DNA of 64,000 nucleotides, taken from NCBI GenBank assembly GCA_913057435.1, contig CAJXNY010000029.1:1-64000 (forward strand), read 5' to 3'. Shown piece after piece: positions 32,921-40,787 of this stretch. Both the position numbers and the translations under genes were made by a program. Positions within the stretch are counted from its first letter, which is position 1. Each line of letters starts with the position of its first letter. This DNA is from an uncultured Oceanospirillaceae bacterium. GTDB lineage: Bacteria > Pseudomonadota > Gammaproteobacteria > Pseudomonadales > Balneatricaceae. Below the pieces are notes generated by a model. That model was not told where the DNA came from and made no database searches. It saw only the letters and a list, made by a program, of their open reading frames with translations.

Positions 32921-35092
32921 ATGACGCAGCAGTACAAATGGAGCGCCATCATACTGGGACACTTGCTGCTGTTATCGGCCTGCAGTCACCAGCCACCACA
33001 ACAGACAGTCGAAGAACCCCACCAGCCGGTAGGCACCCTGATTCAGCAACAACGTGAACTGCGTGACCAGGCCCGCGAAGCTGCGCCCGCGGCAATCACA
33101 CCGGATTCAGTAACCACCACAGCGGCCGAAACCCGTTCACGCTATGAGCTGATCAGCCCTGGCGAGGGTATGATCAGCCAGCACAATGCCAGCAAGCCCA
33201 GAGCGCTGGATCAGGGCGGCAAAATCACCCTGAACTTTAAAGACGCCGATGTCAGTGAAATCAGCCGCACCATTCTGGGTGATATTTTGCAGCGTAACTA
33301 CACCATTGATGAACGGGTTAGCGGCACCTTTTCCCTGCATACCAGCCGCCCTGTTTCCAGCGAGGCCCTGATCCCAATTCTGGAGTCCATGCTAAGTGCT
33401 AACGGTGCGCTGCTGCATGACAATGGTTCGCTGATCGAAATTGTGCCGCAGTCCCAGGCTCTGCTGAGCCATAACTCTCCCCGCCTGCAACTCGATGCCA
33501 GCCGCGGCTATCAGACGCTGGTGGTACCGCTGCGTTATATCGCCGCCCCGGAGATGGCCAAAATATTAGGCCATTCAGGCCCGGAACAAAACCAGGTGGA
33601 AGTGGATGAAAAACGTAACCTGTTGCTGCTGACCGGCACCCATCACGAGTTAAGCAGCCTGCTGGATACCATTGATGTATTCGATGTGAATCAGCTCAAG
33701 GGCATGGCCATCGGTATGATCGAACTGGAAACCATCAGCACCCGTACCATGCTGACGGAACTGGATGCCATCTTCAGCGATAAAGCCAAAGGCCCGCTGG
33801 CCGGGATGGTGCGTTTTGTACCTCTGGAGCGGCTTAACAGCCTGCTGATCATCACTCCACAGCCGCAGTACCTGGAAGCCGCCAAAGGCTGGATTGAACG
33901 GCTGGACCGTAACAACAGCACTCACCATACCGCGCTGCATGTCTACAAAGTCCGCCACAGCACCGCTGACCACCTGGCCGGGTTGCTCAGCCAGCTGTTT
34001 AACCACAAGGCCGCCGCCAGTCAGAATGCCAGCGGCAGCGGCCCGCTCTCCCCCTCGCCCGAACGTATCGCTGAACGTACAACAGAGCGTGCCGATGCAA
34101 TATTACTCAGCCAGGCAGGCCTCAGCCCGCTGGAGGCCAGCCTGCCGGCTAGCACTGATGTCAGCATTATTCCCGACAGCCAGAATAACGCGCTGCTGAT
34201 TATGGCCTCTGATACCGATTTTCAACGGATAAAAGTTGCGCTGAGCAAACTGGATGTCCTGCCCATGCAGGTGCTGGTTGAAGCCTCTATTGTCGAGGTC
34301 ACCCTCAGTGATGATCTGTTCTACGGACTGGAGTGGTTCTTTAAGAACGGTGGTAGCAGCAGTAAACGCGGGGTTGGCAAACTCGATCTGCGCGGTGCAG
34401 GCATTGCCCCTGTCTCCCCTGGCTTTTCTTACTCAGTAGTCGATTCCGCCAACGCAGTCCGGGCGGTGTTCAACACGCTGGCCTCCGATAACAAAGTCAA
34501 CGTGGTGTCATCACCGTCATTGATGGTGCTGGATAACCAGACCGCTTCAATCCGGGTGGGGGACCAGGTGCCTATCCGCACCTCAGAAACCACGAATACC
34601 GGCAGCAGCGGTGCCGACCCGCTGATCACCAGCACCATTCAGTTTCGTGATACGGGGGTTATGCTGGAGGTCACACCGCAGATAAAGGATGGCGGTATGG
34701 TGGTGCTGAAAATTAACCAGGATGTCAGTGATGTGGCCCAGACCACCTCCTCTGGCATCGACTCCCCCACCATCAATCAGCGCCAGATTAACACCACCGT
34801 GGCAGTGCACAGCGGTGATACCATCGTGCTGGGCGGGCTCATTCGTGATAACCAGGATCGCGGCAACAGTGGCGTACCGGGCTTGCGAAATCTGCCTGGG
34901 CTCGGCTGGGCCTTTGGCGAAACGCGTAAAAAGCGCCGCCGGACGGAACTGGTGATACTGATCACCCCCACCACCATCACCAGCCGGGATGAAGCCCGCG
35001 AAGTCACCCGCGAATTCCGCCAGCACCTCAAGGGCCTGAAACTGCCAGCAGGCTTTAACAAACCGGAAAACAAAACCGCGAAGGGCAGCTGA
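32921..35092 (+). CDS. gspD: Type II secretion outer-membrane secretin GspD
   Basis: This 723-residue protein forms the outer-membrane channel. A lipoprotein signal ends in LLLLSAC, so it is itself a lipoprotein, as XpsD is. N0-N3 periplasmic domains (about 105-430) precede the secretin core with the VPGLRNLPGLGWAFG motif. A Ser/Pro-rich insert lies in N3. The ATG at 32921 after GGGAGA is chosen because it opens directly on the signal sequence; an earlier in-frame ATG at 32846 would bury the signal. Confidence 0.95.
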   Translation: MTQQYKWSAIILGHLLLLSACSHQPPQQTVEEPHQPVGTLIQQQRELRDQAREAAPAAITPDSVTTTAAETRSRYELISPGEGMISQHNASKPRALDQGGKITLNFKDADVSEISRTILGDILQRNYTIDERVSGTFSLHTSRPVSSEALIPILESMLSANGALLHDNGSLIEIVPQSQALLSHNSPRLQLDASRGYQTLVVPLRYIAAPEMAKILGHSGPEQNQVEVDEKRNLLLLTGTHHELSSLLDTIDVFDVNQLKGMAIGMIELETISTRTMLTELDAIFSDKAKGPLAGMVRFVPLERLNSLLIITPQPQYLEAAKGWIERLDRNNSTHHTALHVYKVRHSTADHLAGLLSQLFNHKAAASQNASGSGPLSPSPERIAERTTERADAILLSQAGLSPLEASLPASTDVSIIPDSQNNALLIMASDTDFQRIKVALSKLDVLPMQVLVEASIVEVTLSDDLFYGLEWFFKNGGSSSKRGVGKLDLRGAGIAPVSPGFSYSVVDSANAVRAVFNTLASDNKVNVVSSPSLMVLDNQTASIRVGDQVPIRTSETTNTGSSGADPLITSTIQFRDTGVMLEVTPQIKDGGMVVLKINQDVSDVAQTTSSGIDSPTINQRQINTTVAVHSGDTIVLGGLIRDNQDRGNSGVPGLRNLPGLGWAFGETRKKRRRTELVILITPTTITSRDEAREVTREFRQHLKGLKLPAGFNKPENKTAKGS

Positions 35093-35119
35093 GCCGAGGC
35101 GGGTTATCTCGCCTCAGGC
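35093..35119. terminator. Hairpin between gspD and the GGDEF gene
   Basis: GCC-GAGGCG and CGCCTC-A-GGC pair around an eight-base loop. It lies between two convergent genes and overlaps the end of the second. There is no clear T-run. Confidence 0.55.
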
Positions 35120-36028
35120 TTCATCAACTTCAACCCGGTTACCACCGCTCAGCTTGGCAATGGACAGGTTCTCGCTGGCCCGCTTGCTCATGTCCTCGGT
35201 GGTATCGTCAGGGCCACGCAGGGATGCGGTGCCAATACTGACTTTAAAACGTATCGGGCCTGCTTTGCTCTCCACTTCCAGCCTGGAAACATGCTTAATC
35301 ACTCGCCGACCCATCCCAGCGGACTGATCACGGTGGGTTTCAGGCAGCATCATCGCCAGCCGGTCATTGCCGATGCGCACCAGAAAATCAGCGCCTCGCT
35401 TCATCTTTTCCAGTTCCGAGGCCAGCGCCTGCAGCACCAGGTCTCCCCCCTCCCTGCCATAACGCTTATTAATATCACTGAAGCCATCAATATCAATCAA
35501 CACTAATGAGCAGTGATACTCATAGCGAATCGCCTGAGCAACCCCCTGGTTCAGCATCGGCACCAGCGCATTGCGGTTATAAACACCCGTCAGTGGGTCA
35601 CGCTGACCCTGATGGCGTTGGTGGTTTTGATGACTGATACGCGCCTCCTCGGCACACGCCTCAATCTCTTTCTCGCGGGTAATATCATGCAATGACAGAA
35701 TGGCTTTGTCTGCCAGTTTGCTACAGTTCACCCGATACCAGCAGGGCCTTTTAAGCCCCAGTTTCACCAGCGTTGGTGAGCACGCTGGCGTCAAGGTAAG
35801 TTCGGTCTGCCGGGTGTCTTCACCACGACGGCTCTGTTCACAGAGGCTGGACAATAACAACGCGACCTCGTCATTAAACAGCGCCTGCAAGGTTTTGCCA
35901 CGCAGCGCTGTGAGCTGCACCCAGTCACTGCCACCACCGCAGTAATTCACCCGGTCGGCACTGTCGATAATAAGAACGGTATCGGAAATTGTTTTCAGAA
36001 GGGTGGTAAGCAACTCGGCGCCGGACAT
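35114..36028 (-). CDS. Degenerate GGDEF-domain protein
   Basis: This 304-residue protein has a PAS-like sensor (residues 1-120) and a GGDEF domain (about 140-300, DPLTGVYNRNAL). The active-site loop reads RIGNDRL where enzymes have RxGGDEF, so Gly, Glu and Phe are lost and cyclic-di-GMP synthesis is unlikely. The inhibitory-site RxxD (RGAD) just before it is kept, so it might bind c-di-GMP as an effector. The other substrate-binding positions look normal. It is convergent with gspD, and whether it affects secretion is unknown. Confidence 0.85.
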   Translation of the reverse strand: MSGAELLTTLLKTISDTVLIIDSADRVNYCGGGSDWVQLTALRGKTLQALFNDEVALLLSSLCEQSRRGEDTRQTELTLTPACSPTLVKLGLKRPCWYRVNCSKLADKAILSLHDITREKEIEACAEEARISHQNHQRHQGQRDPLTGVYNRNALVPMLNQGVAQAIRYEYHCSLVLIDIDGFSDINKRYGREGGDLVLQALASELEKMKRGADFLVRIGNDRLAMMLPETHRDQSAGMGRRVIKHVSRLEVESKAGPIRFKVSIGTASLRGPDDTTEDMSKRASENLSIAKLSGGNRVEVDEA

Positions 36029-36174
36029 CCAATGTTCTCCCGAAGACTTGCACTCAATCGAAGACGGGGCGACGAGGCCGTTGAAGGCTGATTCGCCACC
36101 ACTGAAAATTAACGATCAGCTCTGCTCTCTGCACAGCTGAGACCGTGGGACGTCCACAATGTTGGCATGGCCAG

Positions 36175-36208
36175 TGGTGTGTCTGCAAATTAAATTGCAG
36201 ACACACCA
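36175..36208. terminator. 14-bp perfect hairpin downstream of the decarboxylase gene
   Basis: TGGTGTGTCTGCAA (36175-36188) and TTGCAGACACACCA (36195-36208) are exact inverses with a six-base AT loop. There is no T-run, so the fold may be a terminator aided by other factors or an operator for the GGDEF gene. Confidence 0.55.
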
Positions 36209-36247
36209 AAGGGTTACATCAATGAAGCAGGCTTTATGGCAGGCGTA

Positions 36248-37405
36248 TTACAGCACGTACTGTTTTAATGGCGGAAAACCATTAAATTCGATCGAGCTAT
36301 AACTGGTGGTGTACGCGCCGGTTGAAAACCAGTACACGCGGTCGGTCATTTCCAATGCCAGCGGCAGCTCGTATTTGTGATGCTCATACATGATGTCCAT
36401 GCTGTCACAGGTCGGCCCGGCCAGAATCACCGGCCCCTGCTCGCCTTCATGGTCAGTACCGATCTGGTATTTAATCGCTTCATCCATGGTTTCGATCAGG
36501 CCGTTAAATTTACCGACATCGGTGTACACCCAGCGTTCCAGCGCGGTACTGGATTTACGGGAAATCAGCACCACTTCTGACACCAGAACCCCGGCATCCC
36601 CGACCAGTGAACGGCCCGGCTCCAGCAGGATTTCCGGCATATTGTCGCCAAAATCTTCCTGCAGGAAGCGACTGATTTCTTCACGATAAGTCACCAGCTC
36701 ATTGGTCTTGTGCAGATAGCTGGCCGGGAAGCCGCCGCCCATATTGATCATTTTCAGCTGGATACCCTGCTCGTTCAGCAACCGCTCAAAGATGAATTTC
36801 ACCTTGGCTATGGCGGCATCCCAGACATCAATATCCCGCTGCTGGGAGCCCACGTGGAATGAAATCCCCCAGGGCTCCAGTCCCAATTCCACCGCCAGAC
36901 TGGCCAGTTCGACCGCCATCTCCGGGTTGCAGCCGAATTTACGTGACAGCGGCCAGTCGGCCCCTTCAGAGCCTTCCGTCAGAATACGGATATAGACTTT
37001 GGAACCCGGTGCATTCGCCGCGATATTACGCAGGTCTGGCTCAGAATCGGTGGCGTACATCCGCACACCCTGCTGATAGAAATATGCAATGTCGCTGGCT
37101 TTTTTGATGGTATTGCCAAAGCTCATCCGTTGCGGCTCAACACCAAAGCCCAGCACTTTATCCAGCTCATAGGTGGAGGCAATATCAAAGTTAGAGCCCA
37201 GCTCAGCCAGCAGCTGGATCACTTCACCCGCCGGGTTGGCCTTAACTGCGTAATAGATACCCGCGTAATCAAAGCTCTGCTCCAGCTCCTGGTACTTATT
37301 ACGTACCACATCGAGGTCAAGAAGCAAAAACGGTGTTTCATACTGGTCAGCGGCTTTTTTGAAGCGCTGCCACTGCGCCGAACTGATGTGTTCAGGTAGC
37401 TGCAT
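36248..37405 (-). CDS. PLP-dependent ornithine/lysine decarboxylase (fold III)
   Basis: This 385-residue enzyme belongs to the alanine-racemase-fold group IV decarboxylases. The PLP lysine is in YYAVKANP (near residue 53). The glycine loop is in MGGGFP, and the substrate/dimer motif CDSMDIM carries the catalytic Cys. The length matches the short bacterial ornithine or lysine/ornithine decarboxylases that make putrescine or cadaverine. The ATG at 37405 follows a weak GAA-rich site. It is preceded by a strong terminator and so has its own promoter. Confidence 0.9.
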   Translation of the reverse strand: MQLPEHISSAQWQRFKKAADQYETPFLLLDLDVVRNKYQELEQSFDYAGIYYAVKANPAGEVIQLLAELGSNFDIASTYELDKVLGFGVEPQRMSFGNTIKKASDIAYFYQQGVRMYATDSEPDLRNIAANAPGSKVYIRILTEGSEGADWPLSRKFGCNPEMAVELASLAVELGLEPWGISFHVGSQQRDIDVWDAAIAKVKFIFERLLNEQGIQLKMINMGGGFPASYLHKTNELVTYREEISRFLQEDFGDNMPEILLEPGRSLVGDAGVLVSEVVLISRKSSTALERWVYTDVGKFNGLIETMDEAIKYQIGTDHEGEQGPVILAGPTCDSMDIMYEHHKYELPLALEMTDRVYWFSTGAYTTSYSSIEFNGFPPLKQYVL

Positions 37406-37486
37406 TCACGTACGCCTGAGAAAGAAGATTATGGAAAAACGGATCTATGTGTCACGACTGTGACCGAATTTCGCGAAGTATAGAGC

Positions 37487-37540
37487 AAAAAAAACACCGC
37501 GCAACTGTTTGCCGAACCCTTGTTCGGCAAACAGTTGCGC
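37487..37540 (-). terminator. Strong terminator with a 19-bp perfect stem
   Basis: GCGCAACTGTTTGCCGAAC (37499-37517) pairs exactly with 37522-37540 around CCTT. On the minus strand it is followed by CGGTG and eight Ts (37487-37494). It ends the NfeD-like gene and insulates the decarboxylase gene. Confidence 0.9.
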
Positions 37541-37578
37541 AGTGCTCTGTAACCCCCATGGTTAGTGGGGAAACGAGG

Positions 37579-37914
37579 TTATTCAGCGTCCATAATCAGG
37601 GCCGATGCAGGGCACCGGCAGGGCCTGACCAACAGCGTCAGTCCATCCGTTGCAACCACCTCAACCTTTACCCCTCCGGCCAGCTGCTGCTCGGCTCGCA
37701 CGTCCCAGACCGCGTCATCCAGCCTGGCGTGACCTGAGCCTGCATGAAGATCAGATTCCAGCCGCAAACGCCGCCCCACCAGGGCCCGGGCTTTATCGAC
37801 TAGCGTGCAGCGCTGAGGGGAGCCAGCGAGCCGCTGAGACAGACAAAACCAGGCCACAAGGCCAAGGGAAATAAGGGTGAAAAGACTGAATAAAGGTAGC
37901 TGCCAACCGTTCAT
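37579..37914 (-). CDS. Short NfeD-like membrane protein
   Basis: This 111-residue protein has one N-terminal membrane helix (about 5-27) and an OB-fold domain (about 45-105: LVGRRLRLESDL...GHARLDDAVWDVRAEQQLAGGVKVEVVATDG), as in the C-terminal part of NfeD/YbbK proteins. Longer relatives pair with stomatin-like proteins, but no stomatin gene is next to it. An in-frame start at 37932 is possible. Confidence 0.75.
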   Translation of the reverse strand: MNGWQLPLFSLFTLISLGLVAWFCLSQRLAGSPQRCTLVDKARALVGRRLRLESDLHAGSGHARLDDAVWDVRAEQQLAGGVKVEVVATDGLTLLVRPCRCPASALIMDAE

Positions 37915-38191
37915 TAGGCCTGTCTCTTTCAAACATTATCAGGCCTGTTCAGTACAACTGAAAATCAGGCCTGGCAGTTTGATCCAAAGGTCTCAGATAT
38001 CAGCACTAAAACAGCTTTATTAAAGCGCTTCAGACTGATCCCGGCTGCTTCCCTGACGGTCGATTCTGTTTGAATCGGAGCAACCTCAGACACATTTATA
38101 CAGCGTCTCACCTGGCAATTTCAAGCCACAAACTGCACAAAAATTGATCTGCCTTAGGCCACCCTTAGTCGTAGTAAGCCAAGTGCTTGAA

Positions 38192-39286
38192 TCAGCTCTG
38201 TAAAATAGTCAGCGGCAAACCCAGTAACGCATCACCCGTACCAGCGAAATACCAGATCACCCCAACCAGCCCCAGCGTCACCGCCACATACCACAGCGCT
38301 GCCACCACCTGACCGTAACGCTGTAACGGTAACAGGCGGCTTTGATGGCGATAGCGCCATTCAAAAAAGATCTCCACGCTGCCGATCAACAGCAGAAAAC
38401 CCAGCAACGCCAGGCCAAAGTAATAACTGAGGAAAATGCCACCCGCCGCCGCAATACCGCACAGCGCCAGGCCCAGCCAGGAGTGCATGGAAAAACTGAT
38501 ACTTTTAAGGATATGGCCGCCGTCCAGCGGCAGGATAGGCAACATATTAAACAGATTAAGCAGCGCGTTGAGCGACGCCAGCGCAGCAAAAACAGGCTCA
38601 TCGGTTAGCAGCCAGCCCAGCAGGCAGACTAATGAAATACCCAGCCCATAGGTTGGCCCCATAATGGCAATGACAACATCCTGCCAGCGGGTATTAACCC
38701 GGTTTTCACCCAGCGCCAGACCACCGACAAACGGAATCAGATAAATACCTTTGGTTTTCATCCCAAACGACTTCATCGCCCGGATATGACCATACTCATG
38801 CACCACCAGGCAGGCGATCAGTGCCAGCGCGAAGGGTAATGAAAACAACCAGGCGTAGGCAGCCACGCTGGCACCGGCCAGCACCACTTTGATGATTTTG
38901 GCGCTTTTCAGCAGTTTCAGCCCCAACAGGCCCATGCCGATCAGGCTGAACTGTTTTTTCATCGGCTGTACCACCGACGGCACCGACTGCTCCATCGCCT
39001 GGCTATCCTGCTGACCTTCGCCCGCCAGCTCACCGTTGACGGTCATTGCGTAGTCCAGCGCAAACGGCTGCCATTGCAGGGTCAACCGCAAACAGCACTG
39101 CAACGGCTGATCATCTGCGCGCAGCTCAAAGTGGTGTTCAATGGCATCATCAGCCAGGCCCTCTTTACTGGCCTGAGCATCGCGGAACGACACCAGCTGG
39201 TTATCCCAGTACAGTTGCTGCCAGCCAGCCATGTTTCCTTCCAGCCGTAGCGGACGCCCCAGCAATTGCGCATTCAGTAATTCCAA
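38192..39286 (-). CDS. M50 (site-2-protease-like) membrane metalloprotease
   Basis: This 364-residue protein has an N-terminal soluble domain (about 1-110) and at least six helices. The zinc motif HEYGH lies in the second helix (ACLVVHEYGHIRAM) and the third ligand is in LPLDGGHI, both intact. Such intramembrane proteases cut anti-sigma factors or other membrane proteins; the substrate here is unknown. It has no PDZ domain, so it is not RseP. It stands alone on its strand, after the small membrane protein gene. Confidence 0.85.
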   Translation of the reverse strand: MELLNAQLLGRPLRLEGNMAGWQQLYWDNQLVSFRDAQASKEGLADDAIEHHFELRADDQPLQCCLRLTLQWQPFALDYAMTVNGELAGEGQQDSQAMEQSVPSVVQPMKKQFSLIGMGLLGLKLLKSAKIIKVVLAGASVAAYAWLFSLPFALALIACLVVHEYGHIRAMKSFGMKTKGIYLIPFVGGLALGENRVNTRWQDVVIAIMGPTYGLGISLVCLLGWLLTDEPVFAALASLNALLNLFNMLPILPLDGGHILKSISFSMHSWLGLALCGIAAAGGIFLSYYFGLALLGFLLLIGSVEIFFEWRYRHQSRLLPLQRYGQVVAALWYVAVTLGLVGVIWYFAGTGDALLGLPLTILQS

Positions 39287-39381
39287 CTGACACCTCTGAT
39301 TGTATTTGCATAATCAGAGCGCATTCTACCGGTTCGGCCCGCAGGATGCAGGCCGTGTGACAGGCTAATCTGACCGAGTAA

Positions 39382-39552
39382 TCAAATAAGACTGCCGATG
39401 GCACCACACATCAGATTAATAAAAATAACAGAGAACAGCGCCACCCCCACCTTCACTTCAGGTGCCCAAAAACTGCTGCTGGAAGTGTTACTGGAACTAG
39501 AACTAAGAACACTGCGCTGGGCGCGATACTTACGGCGTGATTGTCGACTCAT
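39382..39552 (-). CDS. 56-residue membrane protein, overlaps phzF
   Basis: The frame begins MSRQSRRKYRAQRSV, a very basic start, followed by a Ser-rich linker and one membrane helix (VGVALFSVIFINLMCGAIG). Basic-in topology is expected. The start codon lies inside the end of phzF: three ATGs in a row at 39558, 39555 and 39552 overlap its last codons in another frame, so translation is probably coupled. The family is not recognised. Gene-like features are the overlap, the clear helix and the absence of a competing frame. Confidence 0.6.
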   Translation of the reverse strand: MSRQSRRKYRAQRSVLSSSSSNTSSSSFWAPEVKVGVALFSVIFINLMCGAIGSLI

Positions 39553-40429
39553 CATCATTTGGCAGATAAAACTGCCCCTCCCCCATCAGCACTGCACTGC
39601 CTGCCACGGTGACCCGGGTAAGCGCTCCTGCCGCAATACTGAAACACAGGCTAATCTGACTGGGCCGCCCCATCTCCACCCCCTGGGTGATCTCGACCGC
39701 ATAGTCTCCCTCGGACAGTGACTGGGCCAGTACGCCGGCTAATGCCGCTGCAGCGCTACCGGTTGCCGGGTCTTCAGCAATACCGACAGCGATACCAAAC
39801 ATACGCGCGAAAATCTGCTCACCTTCGCGACAGAACAGGTAAAGACTGGCATTGGGATCATCACCGATCACCTGCTGCCAGCGTGCACTGTCCGCAGCTG
39901 CCTGCGCCAGCGCCTCCCGTCCGGTTAACTCAATCACATGGAAAGGTAGACCACAGCTGGAGTGCTGAGTTTCACCCACAATATCGGTCAAATTCAGTGA
40001 TATAACCGCCGCAATATCCGCCAGTGAAAACGGTGATAAGGACACCTGGGGTAACTGCGCCACCGCAAACTCCGCTACCGGACCACTGTCCAGCAGCTGT
40101 ACCTTAACCGGCACCGGCCCCACATTTTCCAGTAATTGCCAGTCACTGCACCGCTGGTCCGTCTGTTGCGAAGCCAGCGCAATCGCCGTACCAATGGTGG
40201 GGTGGCCAGCAAAGTCCACTTCACAGGCCGGAGTGAAAATCCGTACCCGTGGCATCCGTTCTGCCTCGCCCGCACTGACAAAGGTGGTTTCTGCCAGGTT
40301 CAGCTCTTTGGCCAGCTGCTGCATCTGTGCTGTTGTCAGCCCTTCTGCCTGGGAAAACACCGCCAGCTGATTGCCACCAAACGGCTGGCGGGTAAATACA
40401 TCCAGTAACTGATATTTCAGGGTACGCAT
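39530..40429 (-). CDS. PhzF-family isomerase-like protein
   Basis: This 299-residue protein has the two-lobed diaminopimelate-epimerase fold of PhzF. The motifs QVFT-type start (LLDVFTRQPFGGNQLAVF), Glu in NLAETTFV, FAGHPTIGTA and the second-lobe EDPATGSAAAALAG are all intact. Most such proteins are not in phenazine clusters and have no proven substrate, and no phz gene is near. It lies 23 bases after the DUF1127 gene and overlaps the small membrane protein gene, so the three probably form an operon. Confidence 0.9.
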   Translation of the reverse strand: MRTLKYQLLDVFTRQPFGGNQLAVFSQAEGLTTAQMQQLAKELNLAETTFVSAGEAERMPRVRIFTPACEVDFAGHPTIGTAIALASQQTDQRCSDWQLLENVGPVPVKVQLLDSGPVAEFAVAQLPQVSLSPFSLADIAAVISLNLTDIVGETQHSSCGLPFHVIELTGREALAQAAADSARWQQVIGDDPNASLYLFCREGEQIFARMFGIAVGIAEDPATGSAAAALAGVLAQSLSEGDYAVEITQGVEMGRPSQISLCFSIAAGALTRVTVAGSAVLMGEGQFYLPNDDESTITP

Positions 40430-40452
40430 TCTCTCTACTCCACTGTGTATTG

Positions 40453-40614
40453 TTATTCTTTCCAGAACGGCTTGCGCCCTTCTGCTTCCGCATCGCAGCG
40501 GCTCAGGCCCAGATCACCTAGCGCCTGGCAGTCCATGCCCAGCAACATCCGGCGGCTCCGATAACAACGATAATAGGCCCGTAAGCGGCCATACAGCCGA
40601 TTCAGATAGTTCAT
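40453..40614 (-). CDS. DUF1127-family small protein
   Basis: The 53-residue product runs MNYLNRLYGRLRAYYRCYRS and ends in GLSRCDAEAEGRKPFWKE. The Arg-rich first helix, the LGDLGLSRCD segment and the final PFW are the DUF1127/YjiS signature. Proteins of this family bind RNA in phosphate and carbon metabolism in some alphaproteobacteria; the role here is unknown. It is divergent from the MocR gene and upstream of phzF. Confidence 0.85.
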   Translation of the reverse strand: MNYLNRLYGRLRAYYRCYRSRRMLLGMDCQALGDLGLSRCDAEAEGRKPFWKE

Positions 40615-40723
40615 AGCATCACTTCCCTGTCAGCGTTTCATTGCCTTGCAGTGTAGGGAAAAAACTGAAACCATTACAGATTCAAAGACACATAACATAC
40701 ACCAGCACAGAAACTACCCATCT

Positions 40724-40754
40724 GATCTGTCAGGATCATCCAGGACGGATCTGT
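40724..40754. promoter_or_regulatory. Direct repeat upstream of the MocR gene
   Basis: GATCTGT occurs at 40724 and 40748 in the same direction, 24 bases apart, within 65 bases of the MocR start and between it and the divergent DUF1127 gene. MocR-type regulators often bind such direct repeats. The repeat is short, so this is tentative. Confidence 0.35.
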
Positions 40755-40787
40755 ACTGGTGGCATCGCCTGTAAGGATACCGATTGC

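Noticed and set aside
39398-39721. 107-codon plus-strand frame at the end of phzF
   Set aside because: It is antisense to conserved phzF motifs and to the better-supported small membrane protein.
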